DNA of 64,000 nucleotides from Agelas oroides (lineage: Eukaryota; Porifera; Demospongiae; Agelasida; Agelasidae), in NCBI GenBank assembly GCA_949130485.1, contig OX422184.1, forward strand, positions 10,857,996-10,921,995. Direction: 5' to 3'. A program made the position numbers and the translations under genes. Of this stretch, positions 35,176 through 45,859 are shown one piece after another (position 1 is the stretch's first letter; each line of letters begins with the position of its first letter). Under the pieces are notes generated by a model, which was not told the origin of the DNA, did not search any database, and worked only from the letters and a program-made list of their open reading frames with translations.

Positions 35176-35799
35176 AGAGCTCTGTGTGCATACCGACAGC
35201 TTCAGTGAAACTCAAACACACGCACAGCTGAGAAACCACAGCGCCAAGAGCAATAGGCGATCCCTCGGTCATGCCCCGCATTAGCACATGCGCATGCACG
35301 CCTACATGTGTTAATCCAGATAAAAAATCTGTGATATGGCGGTGTGAGGCTGTGTATGCTCCCCTCCAAACTAGGGTCTCAGATGGTCCTCGCTCGCTTC
35401 GTCCATGTGTTCCCCTTCGTCGCCCGCTTGTCCACTAACGAAAGGGACATTACTCTGAATTCACGATACACATTTGACATCGACTAAACTTTGCGCATAC
35501 CTACCGGTCAGTCGCAAATGAACTTTAAACCTTGAGTGTGCATGCGAGCGATGTCGTTGCTAGGCGGTCACTAAGAGCTCACGATAACAGAGCTGTCTCA
35601 TCTACAAAAGCTGTGAGATGCAGAAAACGATCAAAACCCCACCGATCATGTTCTCGCTTACCACATACAAAAGTTCCTGCGCTAGAAAAGATCTGGTTCT
35701 GAGTAAACCAATGGAAAGGCCACTCAAAAGGTAAATTTACAAAACCTGTGTATGTTGTGTCTGCAGTGCCGTAACCATAGATAGTAGAGTGACACAAGC

Positions 35800-35965
35800 A
35801 ATATTACTTAATATTTACTTCAACCCACCGTTGCAGACTCGAGCACAACTTTATCTGCTTCTCAAGGTTCACATGGCATTCACTTAATTCTATCTTCAGC
35901 TTCTTCTGGTATTGAAGTGCCTTTTGCCGTTGTCTCCTTTCTTGATTTACTGGACATCCTTCCAT
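35800..35965 (-). CDS. Candidate upstream exon of the DUF3987-like remnant
   Basis: Minus-strand ATG at 35,965 opens MEGCPVNQERRQRQKALQYQ, a basic helical segment, and continues to VEVNIK; a GAA|GTAAAT donor is available. It lies upstream of and on the same strand as the DUF3987-like exons, so it may be their first exon. No phase proof. The region between carries no other recognised feature. Confidence 0.3.
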
Positions 35966-36319
35966 TTAATGCACACCTGCAAAGTGGCTACAGTGCAAAG
36001 GTCAGAGAAGTAGGCACGCCGACCAGTTCAGCTGTTCAGTGATCCCGTATCACCCAGAGGGAGAGTGTACAAGATGTAGAGCCATTACTCACTAAATGTA
36101 CTTATAAGCGGAGTAACTGGAGTGGTACGTTGTTACAATTATATGGAAATAAGTACATGAGGTTGTTAGTCATGCACTCATCTGTTGCTTAGCAACCAAA
36201 CATGTCAGGTGTACTGTGACAATGAGCTGTGGGGTGTCATACAACAAAAACCTAGGAACGAGGCTAGGTTTTACACATGTATGGAAAGTGTGAATACACA
36301 TGAGTTTGAACTGTTTGTT

Positions 36320-36447
36320 CAGCCTTGTTCCCAAAGCCTTCACCACCATCCATTTTTTGATTGCTTACTTCATGCAAAATCAGGGGGAAGGCCTGGCTGG
36401 GTGATCAAAACTGTAACCAGGGAAGGCCTGCATGGAACGAGAGGCTA
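36320..36447. mobile_element. Small MULE-like MITE, 128 bp, exact 9-bp duplication
   Basis: Ends CAGCCTTGTTCCCAAAGCC and GGCCTGCATGGAACGAGAGGCTA; flanks ctgtttgtt at 36,311-36,319 and 36,448-36,456. The first base is C, as in the 9314-10,170 element, so the terminus tolerates TAG or CAG. Confidence 0.75.
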
Positions 36448-36912
36448 CTGTTTGTTGCTGTCATGGATATTATATTCTTCAGTTATGTCTGACCAAGACT
36501 GATCTCTAAAAACAAGACACTCTACAACACCTGTAGGTCTGGTCTTTGTACTGCAGTTCGTGACTTCAATGGGCCGGACACTACTCTGTGTAGTTAGATG
36601 TCCTTTGACCCTTCAGCAGCACGACTGGAGGGAATCCCCCAAGGACACTTTTGTGGGAGGGGCAGGGATGCTTAGGCTTCACTTCGTTTGTACATGAAAG
36701 AAGTGACAATAAGGTGCCTGGGCTTATTAATAAAAGTGCACCTGCGTGCACGTGGTACACAATTACAACAACCATGGACAAGATGCACGTTGTCGAACTC
36801 ACTGTAAATTCTTATAGCTACAAGCATGTACCTTGATGTTAACGTCCAGGTTTCCAGTGCTATAGCTAGTTTTAAACCAAACCAAAAGTTAAATTGCCTT
36901 GGTTTTTTTAAA

Positions 36913-38115
36913 CCTACCCTGCTGGAAAAACTACGCAAGAAACATGCATGTTTCATGCATGTCACAGCAAATTTCATGCGTGCTTCACCATGCATGTTTC
37001 ATGCATGTCCCATATACAATGTGCATGCATGTTTCATGTTCCATGCATGGAACATGCATGGAACATGTGAGAAATTGGGACGTTTTTCATGCATGTGACA
37101 TGTATGAATCATGCATGCTACATGAATGCCATCACCATGAATGTACCATGCATGAGCCATGCATGCATGGTCTGGCCGTAGTCTCGTCCCCAGACCTCAT
37201 GTGGTGCTGGGGTTGGTTTTGGGTCTGGGACCGAGACTAGGTCTGGCTGTTGAAAAAGCATTCTGCTGTGTTCAAGTTTCTTGTATAGAAGACTGGTTAC
37301 AACATGTGGGTGAGGAGAGGAGTTACCTTTCACCAACCTAGCCTTTTCATCACATAGCCATGGGGCATTCAAAACATCTTTGGACTTCACCAACATTGTA
37401 GCCTTGCTCCAGATATTTGACAGTGTACTTTCGGCAATGTTTGTCAGTCCACAGCTTTGAAATGGTAGCTAAATTTGACTTCAGAACTAGAAAAGCACTC
37501 TACTGTCTACAGCTAAGTAGCCTAAGATAAGCTTCCTTTTCAGTAAAGGGTGCAGCATTAAACTACAAGTGTCTATAGTTACATGCAGCTACCTGAAAAG
37601 ACTACAACTAAAAAGCTTGGACTCACCCTATCTCTGGCTATATAGGCAGCTATATATAACCCTCAGGTATGTCAGTAGCTATAGCTTGACTTGGGGCCAG
37701 CAGCAAATTAAGCTAAGTTGGACTAACTCACAGTTATAGCCACACAGCTACTCTTCCATGCAAACTTCACAGAAATTTGAAAATATTTGAGCAGCTGTAC
37801 GTTGCAGCTGCTTTAGAATTTTTGGAGCCAAAATTATTGTTTACAGTATCAGGGGTCACTTCAATGCATGTATCATGCATGGATGCATGTGTCATGCATG
37901 ATCCATGCATGACACATGCACAGGTCTACCATTCCATGCATGGAGCGTGCATGGTTCTCCCTTCCATGCATGATACATGCATGAGCCTCCCCCTTCCATG
38001 CATGGAGCGTGCATGGTTCTCCCTTCCATGCATGATACATGCATGGTTCTCCCTTTCATGCATGGAATACGTTGAAACATGCATGTTTCATGTACAGAAT
38101 TTCCAGCAGGGTAGG
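36913..38115. mobile_element. 1.2-kb element with inverted ATGCAT arrays at both ends
   Basis: Termini CCTACCCTGCTGGAAAAA and TTCCAGCAGGGTAGG are inverted. Next to the left end (about 36,943-37,175) and the right end (about 37,865-38,090) lie dense arrays of ATGCATG palindromes spaced by 3-15 bp, often as CATGCATGTTTCATGCATG. Between the arrays are about 700 bp of AT-rich non-coding sequence and one nested MITE. Open frames in the arrays read as Met-His-Ala-Cys repeats and are artefacts of the motif. No transposase and no target duplication were found; the terminal repeat may extend a few bases outward (TTGGTTT / AAACCAA). Confidence 0.7.
37179..37239. mobile_element. Minimal MULE-like MITE, 61 bp, 10-bp duplication
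   Basis: TAGTCTCGTCCCCAGACC at the left, GGTCTGGGACCGAGACTA at the right, with a short loop. Flanks ggtctggccg (37,169-37,178) and ggtctggctg (37,240-37,249) agree at 9 of 10. It inserted into the left array of the ATGCAT element, so it is younger than that element. Confidence 0.75.
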
Positions 38116-38336
38116 GAGCCAAACCAACCTCAGACAGGACATTCAAACTGAGTATCATTCAACTCTACTCTATATGTATGTCATTCAGAATATAAAAAAA
38201 GAGTGTAAAGAATATATGATCATTGCATGTAGACATGCTGAGCACAAAAATAAAATGCTAATGCCTTGTACTATGCCAGCTAGTGTTTTAACCATCAAGT
38301 ACTTCATATGACTTAGAACACTAGCCACTGATATTC

Positions 38337-39720
38337 AATTTCAAGTTTTATTGTCAACTTTCACATTTCAAATTTGCTTGTTATAGTCATTTACATGCAT
38401 ATAGTACACATACAATGTTTACTGCAAGTTGATGGTAGCACTTTGGCTGGTGTCTTCTTAACATCCTCCTTTTGTGTTGGTGCCTGAGTCTTCATATTCC
38501 TCCAACGAAGCAAGTGGCAGCCTATTGGTAGCTTGGTATACTCAAACTCTAGTAGCACCGAGTCAACAGTGCATGGCTTCATTCCAAATTTCTGCACTAG
38601 AGGTGGCCACAGAACTGGCGGTTGTTCAGCTCCACAGACCCCTATGCGTTCGTTTCAAACCCATTTAGACTATAGCTACTCACCATCAAACAGTTCTGTA
38701 ATGGGGTCTTACGACTCAATACTCTGGTGACAGTCTATAAGCGTTTGAATTTATGACTATTCTTAGCTGTTTCTACTATCATACTGTACACACCATGCAT
38801 CTTCCCCTCGGCCTACCCTCCCATGTCACTTCTCTCTTACCATTCCTAAAAAGCAATACAAAAAAAAACAGAGCAGTGCTAACTACAGCTAGAATTCATT
38901 TAGTGGGTGTGAATAGGCTAGAGAGTTTACTGGTGTGCATATTTGGCAAAATGGCACAAGATGTAGGGATGGTGTGAAATTGTTGTGGTGTCATTCCCAT
39001 CTAGTTTGGTTGGTTTTTGAGGGTTCCATCCCTACATGCACTTGTTTTCATTCAGAAAACTTTTTTGTGACTTGTTCCTGCTCACTCCACAGCCTTTTAC
39101 ATAAAGACAATCCATATCTGCCATGTTCAGCAGCAATAAAATTTCACAACATAACTTACTCCAACAGACCCAGCTCATGCACTCAACAGTTTCTGCATTC
39201 AACACTAGTCTCACAAGCCAGACCCTTTCCACAGTGCAGATCGCTTTCAGTGTCAGCACGCAGAAGAAGGTACTAAGAATCGTCATAAATGCTTTGAAGT
39301 GAAATTGTAAATCCAAACATCAAACTTCTTCCCTCTGTGTGCCGCATACTGAAAGCGATCGGTGCTGTGCAGAAAGGGTCTGGCTTGCAAGACTAATTCA
39401 AGACAGACCATACCTGCCATTCTCAGCATAGCAACTACATCACAGCCACCCACAACATAACTCACCCCCCATGCACATCAACATGCACTCCACACCCAGC
39501 ACTCACTGCCCATCCCACTGCCTTCCATAACCCTCCTATGAACACAACTAACAAACACAAAGCATAGTTGGCAAAATGGCACAAGATGTAGTAGGGATAG
39601 TGTGAAATTGTTGTGGTGTCATCCCCATCTAGTTTGGTTGGTTTTTGAGGGTTCCATCCCTACATGCACTTGTTTTCATTCAGAAAACTTTTTTGTGACT
39701 TGTATTCATTAGAAACACGA
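38337..39720. repeat. Dispersed repeat, copy 2, with internal duplications
   Basis: Matches the blocks of 4985-6390. The GGCAAAATGGCACAAGATGT block is present twice (38,945 and 39,571). Between them, 39,201-39,406 is a hairpin with arms CAAGCCAGACCCTTTCC and GGGTCTGGCTTG, and 39,480-39,600 matches 5665-5790 in inverse orientation. So the second site is a mosaic of the first plus an inverted segment. Confidence 0.6.
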
Positions 39721-39779
39721 CATGAAGACTTACAGGTTTAGGTGATATATACATGTACCGTAACTTGACATTCTGTTTT

Positions 39780-41523
39780 AAACTAGACATTTCCAGTGTT
39801 CACTCACTACAAGTTGGATGGTGTAGTATATCAGGCATGGGATGGTGAACGATTGCGAAACAATTCTGTATGCACAGCCTTTAGTGCCTTCTCAATTGGT
39901 ACATGTACATGCCACAGTGACCTGACATGAAGGAAATTATTTCATCTACAATGACCAGGGCTCAGGAAACAGCCCATGAAGAGTTCTCAGATGCCCCCTT
40001 AAAGTTTGATGAAGATCTTGTGGAAGGAAACCCTGACATGCCTCATACAGCTATAAAGGGTTTATGCTAAAATACTTTGTACTGACTCAAGGTCCAGAAA
40101 GGACAACACAAGTACTGGTTTGCTATCCAGGTCAGGGATGGGTTTGGCCCAATACGTGACCAAGGTCCTCATTTACCAGAGGGCATGGAGGTGTCTGCTC
40201 TTTCTCTATTTGAGTTATTTTTTGACAATGTGGCCATGGAGCGAATACATACATACTGGCATATGCAGAGTCAAAGAAGACAGAAAAGAAGAAGCGATAT
40301 GATCTCTTCTCCAGGCAGCCATTGACCAAAGAAGAGTTAATGGCATTTTTCGGTGCCCTGACCCTGCTTGGAATCCATCGGGTGCGGAATCAAAGCCTGG
40401 AGTTCTGCTAGAGCCCAAGTGATTGTCCGGCTGAGTGAGTTGTTGACATGCCAGCGTTCTTAGCTTCTGGGGTGCTTTTTACATGTAGTGTCCCCAGAAG
40501 AAGGGCAGGCTTTATCATCAGATAGGCTCAAGAAATTACTTCCTTTATTGAACCACATCAAGGCTAAATGTCTTGCATGCTACCAGCCTCTCCAGCATTT
40601 GTCAGTGGACGAACGCATGGTTAAGTCAAAGGCAAGATGCCATATGATACAATACATGAAAGACAAGCTCACAAAATGGGGGTTCAAAGTGTGGGTTGTT
40701 GCAGATATGAGTGGCTATACCATTGATTTTAATATTTACATGGGTAAGTCTGAGCAATACTCAGATTATGGCCTTTCGCACAATGTGGTAGTGAAACTTC
40801 TGGAGCCATTCTCATTTCAAGGATATGAACTATTCGTTGATAACTTTTACTCCAGCCTTGGGTCTTATGGAGGTAGGGATACGTGCTACCGGCACATTGC
40901 GTATCAATCGCCGCGGTATCCCTGATGCTGTCGTCCAACTGAAGACGTTCCTAGAGCAGAAATCATTCCACCGTGGGAGTGGTTACTACCATCGACCAAA
41001 CAACTTGCCCATTGTATATGTTTGTTGGAAGGACGTTCGTGTGGTCAAGGTGATATCTACGGCATACCCTGGTCACTCAGAACACAGTGTACCTCGAAAG
41101 ATTTTCAATTGTGATACTGGGAGAAAGGAGGAGGTTTCTATTCCCAGGCCTATTGCCATTGATAAATACAATATGTTTATGGGTGGCGTAGAAAAATCCG
41201 ATCAATTGTTATATCATACCATACTTCGTAAGACTGTGAGATACAGGAAAACTCTACTGTACCATCTGATCAACGTTGCGGTTGTGAATTCACACATTCT
41301 ATACAACTATCCTGCTGTCTATGCCGGGTCAAAGACTGTAACCGAAAATGACTTCCGGGATGCTCTAGTCTTGCAAATCATCCAGAAATACGGCCAAGAG
41401 AAACAACAGCACATTACACGTGGTCGTCCACCTGTTTCCAGCTGCAGAGTCCGACATGGAAGCAAACTTCACTCATGTAAGCAAAGGTGCCAGTACTGCA
41501 AGCTGCAGGGGAAGACTAGCTGA
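39780..41523 (+). pseudogene. piggyBac transposase, decayed
   Basis: A DDE_Tnp_1_7-type transposase in several frames. About 40,140-40,400 keeps N-terminal pieces (LPEGMEVSALSLFELFFDN; LTKEELMAFFGALTLLGIHR). 40,488-40,880 has LSVDERMVKSKAR, holding the first catalytic D, then KLTKWGFKVWVVAD with a second D and FVDNFYSS. 40,860-41,523 continues GTLRINRRGIPD, MGGVEKSDQLL with a further conserved D, and the C-terminal Cys-rich domain SKLHSCKQRCQYCKLQGK. At least three frame changes and stops interrupt it, so it is not functional. Terminal repeats and TTAA target copies were not identified. Confidence 0.85.
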
Positions 41524-42367
41524 ACTCAAAGAATGTGCCCAGACTGTCTCCATGAGCCAGCTTTATGCCAGACTGCCCAGCGGGATTGCCACTCACTGTG
41601 GCATCAGCCATCATTTGACACAGTCAGAAATCTGTGGTTTAGTAAGAAGACTAAGTCCATCTGACGTATCCCTGGTCTGGATGTTTCTGCCACTACAATG
41701 CCAGCATTGCAGCCACCAAGTACTTCAAGAGGTCGTGGAAGGCCGAGGGGAGCAGTGAACAAGCGGAAGAGACGTAGTACATACCACTCCAATATTTGTA
41801 CATAACATGTGCTTATGGAGTTTTACCAAAGTAACATGAATCAAACTGTAGTGTACATGCTAAGGAAGGCAATACAAGTGAAAAATTACTGATGAGGCAC
41901 TAGCATTGTCATATAAATATTTGGAGAGTAAACCTAGCAACTGCTGACCAATGCAATTATAATTTTTTGGAGAGTTGTGCATAATTAGAGCACCACACTG
42001 TCATATATCAGTGCTCAGTAAGATTTTTGTCTAGCTGTTTCCTTTCTTCCTCCAGGCCTCTAGTCAGCTTCAGAAGTATTGCCAGATTGTTGCAGGTGAT
42101 TCTTCACAGCCAAGTTTCTGGACAGCTTCTTCAGGTTTTTGCAGGTGTCACAATAGTTGGTCATGCTGGGATGAAGAGCGACTTCGGTGATTTGAGAGCC
42201 ATATGGTAGCAGTGGTTCGTAACTGTCTATGATTCATTCCTTGCTCAAAATTCTCTTTGTACCATTTCAACAATAATACTTTGATCGTCTTCATCAGGAT
42301 GAGGATGGTGATGACCACGCAGAAACAATTTTGAATGGTGAGTGTCTGACAAGAAAGTGTAATCACC
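41524..42367. other. Mostly non-coding flank of piggyBac
   Basis: No supported gene. A short stretch at about 42,290-42,336 (EDGDDHAETILN in one frame, followed by GTGAGT) may be a transposon exon remnant but is too short to assign. Confidence 0.35.
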
Positions 42368-42555
42368 CTGGCTCGACCCGACTCTACCTCACTCTACCTC
42401 ACTCTACCCTGGCTCGACCTGACTCTACCTCAATCTGCCACACTCTACCCTGGATCGACCCGTATGTACCTCACTCTACCACACTCTACCTCGACTCTAC
42501 CTCACTGTACCACAATCTACCCTTGCTCGATCCGACTCTACCTCACTCTACCAGA
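42368..42555. repeat. CTCTACC-type tandem array, left
   Basis: About 190 bp of degenerate tandem repeat with unit ACTCTACCTCACTCTACC plus GGCTCGACCCG-like spacer (about 31 bp). The same array lies in inverse orientation at 44,192-44,373. Just inside, 42,547-42,613 has a short frame (ENEKKGTFATTHEEKDAILQ) ending at CAG|GTGATC. Confidence 0.75.
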
Positions 42556-42954
42556 GAATGAGAAAAAGGGCACTTTTGCTACCACACACGAGGAAAAGGA
42601 CGCCATCCTTCAGGTGATCTCCAATTAATTAAAACCCTTTGATTCAAAAATTTATTCTTATAAAATTTCTATCAATTACTCACTGTTCCTCTTTACACTT
42701 TTTCTTCTAGGAACAAGAAGTGCAACCCCGTGTCTGGCATCCACAGAAAGCTCAGAGGGTGCTCTTTTCTTGTTACGACCACTATGTTCAATAACGATAT
42801 CTCACAAACGGTTTAACCCTTTGAACGCAAACAGCGTATATATACGTCCAATGTTTACTTCCAGTGAGTGCGAACGGCGTATTTATATGCCTGCGTTACA
42901 TTCTGGCCCTTAGCGCGCGAAGAAGCGAAGCCAAGCAGTACTTCTGTCTTAATT

Positions 42955-43590
42955 TAAAACTGGAGGCCGTTTCCTTCCTCCATCTGAGGAAAAGCTTCGT
43001 GTTCGACAGCCTTTTGCCAAATCACGATCGCTCATGAAGAAGTACCGCCCCTTCCTCCTTTTCTTGGATAGTTATGTAAGTGAAAAGGTGTGGCCTCAAA
43101 AATTACTACTAAATAAGGGATTTACCCTCAGGAACTACCTTCAAATAACTACAAATTGGCTGAATCTGTCGGGGTTGTAGGTAACAAGCGGGAAATCGGC
43201 ACCATTTCGAAGTGCTGGTAAGTTACAAGTATAGCCATAGCCAGTGGCCTGATTTGCGTAAATAGTGGGTAACTAGGCTGGACTGTCATTTTAGCACAAA
43301 ACTGATGCTTATCACGGCATGGATCTCTACGACCACTCAACGTCTTCATAGCTTCAAATTCACCCTGGTCAATAAAAGCCATTCACAATGCTGTGGTTGC
43401 TGTCCATTGTGAAGGATGCAATTTTCTAATTTTGTATGCATGCACACATGTAGTCTCGTTCCCAGGCCAATTACCACGATCATTGGTCTGGGAACGAGAC
43501 TAGTGCACAAGCGGAATGCCGAGTTGACCACACACACAGCTGGCACGGTCCCTTCTGATCCCGTATATAGTAGTGGGCAAGGTTATGAAC
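42955..43590. repeat. Mosaic dispersed repeats with a 52-bp hairpin
   Basis: 42,960-43,130 matches 11,645-11,815. 43,186-43,290 matches parts of 3080-3140 and 11,363-11,455. 43,270-43,590 matches 29,770-30,070. Hairpin 43,451-43,502 (TAGTCTCGTTCCCAGGCC ... GGAACGAGACTA) is the counterpart of 29,942-29,992. Confidence 0.6.
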
Positions 43591-43738
43591 ACCACATAGG
43601 TAAGGCGCTGCATTCAGGTGCCAACTTATGCTGATTTCAATGCATATGGGACAGCACATGAGTTATGAGACAGTTAAAAATTACAGCTTACGAACACAAA
43701 CAGTGACTCTATTACATCATAAGAAGAAAAGAAAGATC

Positions 43739-44013
43739 TTACACACATTTCAAGCAATAGAACTCATCAGGAAAAGTGTCTTTAGTGGTAAAGTTGTGGC
43801 AATCAAAACAAAACCACATGTTGCATTTGTCACAACATACCCAGAACTTGTCTTCATCCTGCTCATCACCAAAACACATTCCACAATTTGAACACTGTCC
43901 ATTACCTTCACTATCTTCAACAGCTTTCTCTCATTTGCTTTTCGTTCCCTCTCCAACTTCTTTTCTTCTTTCTCCTTCTTAGTTTCAGCTGCAGCAAGTT
44001 GTTTATCTTTCAA
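43739..44013 (-). pseudogene. pogo/Tigger-like transposase, C-terminal PHD-like part (minus)
   Basis: On the minus strand a Lys/Glu-rich linker (KDKQLAAAETKKEKEEKKLE) is followed, after one frame change, by a PHD-like zinc module: CSNCGMCF, then DKFWVCCDKCNMWFCFDC, then FYCLKC and a stop at 43,739. Such a tail is known from pogo/jerky-type transposases of cnidarians and sponges (recalled). Residues before it are expected to be the linker that here lies on the opposite strand at 44,040-44,191. Confidence 0.6.
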
Positions 44014-44039
44014 TGCAAATCTCCAGCATACTCAGGTCT

Positions 44040-44191
44040 TCATCTTCTGTGAAGACAAACCAAAGTTCAGAAGAGGTATTGAGTGAATTACTGACACTGC
44101 CTCAACCTCCACCACCTGAAACAAGTCAAAGGAAAAAAGCTGTGAATCACGAAGCTACTGAAATCACAGATCCTGCTGTTCTACAAGAATG
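44040..44191 (+). pseudogene. pogo/Tigger-like transposase, linker part (plus)
   Basis: Plus-strand frame SSEEVLSELLTLPQPPPPET, then KKAVNHEATEITDPAVLQEW. This is the segment that normally follows the DDE domain in this family ('LPQP ... ITD-x-x-VL'). It stops exactly where the right-hand CTCTACC array begins. On its left it abuts the minus-strand PHD part within about 30 bp. Confidence 0.6.
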
Positions 44192-44373
44192 GTAGAGTGA
44201 GGTAGAGTAGGGTCGAGCCGGGGTAGAGTGTGGTAGATTGAGGTAGAGTCGGCTCGAGCCATGGTAGAGTGTGGTAGAGTGAGGTAGAGTCGGGTCGAGC
44301 CAGGGTAGAGTGTGGTAGAGTGAGGTAGAGTCGGGGTAGAGTGTGGAAGAGTGAGGTAGAGTCGGGTCGAAGC
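44192..44373. repeat. GGTAGAG-type tandem array, right (inverse of left array)
   Basis: GTAGAGTGAGGTAGAGTCGG-type units with GGTCGAGCC spacers, the reverse complement of 42,368-42,555. The two arrays bracket about 1.64 kb. No coding sequence inside. 44,374-44,780 is non-coding. Confidence 0.75.
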
Positions 44374-44789
44374 AAGGGAATACGGAGACAAAATAGCCAT
44401 CTACAGGGTGTATCCCGGGAGCGGTCCAATAGATGCATGTGTGAAAAGCAATGTGTCACCTTGACAATGCATAGTAATGGGTACATGCTGTAGTACAAGA
44501 AGGGTATGCACATGAAAAGAATGTAAGTTCCTAAATCACTAGAGACTGATGAAGTGATGCTAGGTGAGGTAGGTGAACAGTAGACATACATGTACCAGCA
44601 ATAGCTGATGCTGACGATCCTGGAGAACTCATAGCTCTTGTTGTACTCACAACACTCTCTGGGCTAGGATAGTTCACGCTTTTCCATGCTAGGTAGGTTG
44701 GGTCTGGCACATCATAACCCTCTGCATACCTTTGTTCATGCCAGATTTCTTAAAACCAACAAGAATATCCAATGGGGTATGAGACTGTG

Positions 44790-45500
44790 CAAATGCATCA
44801 CTTACACTGCGCATACCTCAGGCATTATCCTACGCATGTGCTGTTTCTTCAAACAAGGAAACAATTAACGATTCCTTTGCCAAGCTTGGTGCAATCTATG
44901 GGCGGCTGAACCTAATTGCTAAACCAAGTCAAATCTTCAACGCAGATGAAACTGGGGTTACTATAGTTCACAAGCCATCCAAAGTAATTGCTCAAATTGG
45001 ACGACACAATGTGCCATCGATAACTTCAGCAGATAAAGGAAAGACACATTAGATCTTAGCTTGTGTATCTGCTAGCGGACAAGTGTTCCCTCCGTTTATG
45101 ATATATGCAAGGAAGCGACTTGTACCTGAAAAACTAAGAGAAGGAGCCTATCCGAACACAGTGTTTCATGTGAGTGACAATGGTTGGATCACGAAAGAAC
45201 TATTCTATGAATGGTTTAAGATGTTTGCTGAGATGATTCCCCCTTTGAGACCAGTGCTATTGGTGCTGGATGGACATGGCTCACATATCACTATTGACGT
45301 GATTAAGTATGCGCAGTCTAAGGAAATACATCTTCTATGCTTGCCCTCTCACACTTCCCATATATTACAGCTCTTGGATGTAGGGGTTTTCAAATCGTTC
45401 AAATCCATTCTCCAAGGCATGCCGTCAGTACATGGCCAAGAACCCAGGACGCATCATAACCGAAGATAACTTGGCTACTGTAGTCGGAGTGGCTTGCCTT
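44790..45500 (+). pseudogene. pogo/Tigger-like transposase, DDE domain (plus)
   Basis: The plus-strand frame begins LTLRIPQALSY, then FAKLGAIYGRLNL and QIFNADETGV (first catalytic D), GKTH with an in-frame TAG right after it at about 45,051, PFMIYARKRLV, NGWITKELFYEWF, LLVLDGHGSHIT (second D) and HILQLLDVGVFKSFKS (third D). A frame change near 45,416 is followed by YMAKNPGRIITEDNLATVVG. It is thus a catalytic domain with D-D-D, one stop and one slip. Its N-terminal partner lies head-to-head on the minus strand from 45,495. Confidence 0.75.
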
Positions 45501-45859
45501 ACCATAAAGCCTTCGTACCTTCCTCTCCCAGCATAGCCTTGTTTAAAAGAGTGGCTCCAAGCAGTTTTGTCTGCAATAGCAAACGCCATGGCTATCACAC
45601 CTTCTTGAGTTAAACCAACCCCCATATCAGCCATAGCAACACAATATTCTGCCAAACGAGTCTCCTCTTCATTGGTGAGAACAGTAGGTGGACCAGGACG
45701 GCTCACAAGGCCAGCAGTATGTCTGCGTAAAGTCTCAACAGGAACACTGTACTTTCTAGCAGCTTCACGAAGGCTCATGTTTTCATCTTTCACAGCTTTA
45801 CAAGTTTCTTGCATGCTCTCAGGAGCCCACTGCTTCCTTGTTGCTTTTACTGATGCCAT
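45495..45859 (-). pseudogene. pogo/Tigger-like transposase, N-terminal DNA-binding part (minus)
   Basis: Minus-strand frame starting MASVKATRKQWAPESMQETC, with a psq/CENP-B-like helix-turn-helix (SLREAARKYSVPVETLRRH), a second helical region (LTNEEETRLAEYCVAMADMG) and SFKQGYAGRGRYEGFMVRQ. In an intact copy this would run directly into 'RHP-x-LTLR', the start of the DDE part. Here the next sequence on this strand is the antisense of the DDE tail, so the open frame's last 20 residues are spurious. Confidence 0.7.

Noticed and set aside
36943-38085. Met-His-Ala-Cys-rich open frames on both strands, and a CRISPR-like look
   Set aside because: They are translations of the ATGCAT arrays. Spacers are too short and uneven for CRISPR, and the host is eukaryotic.
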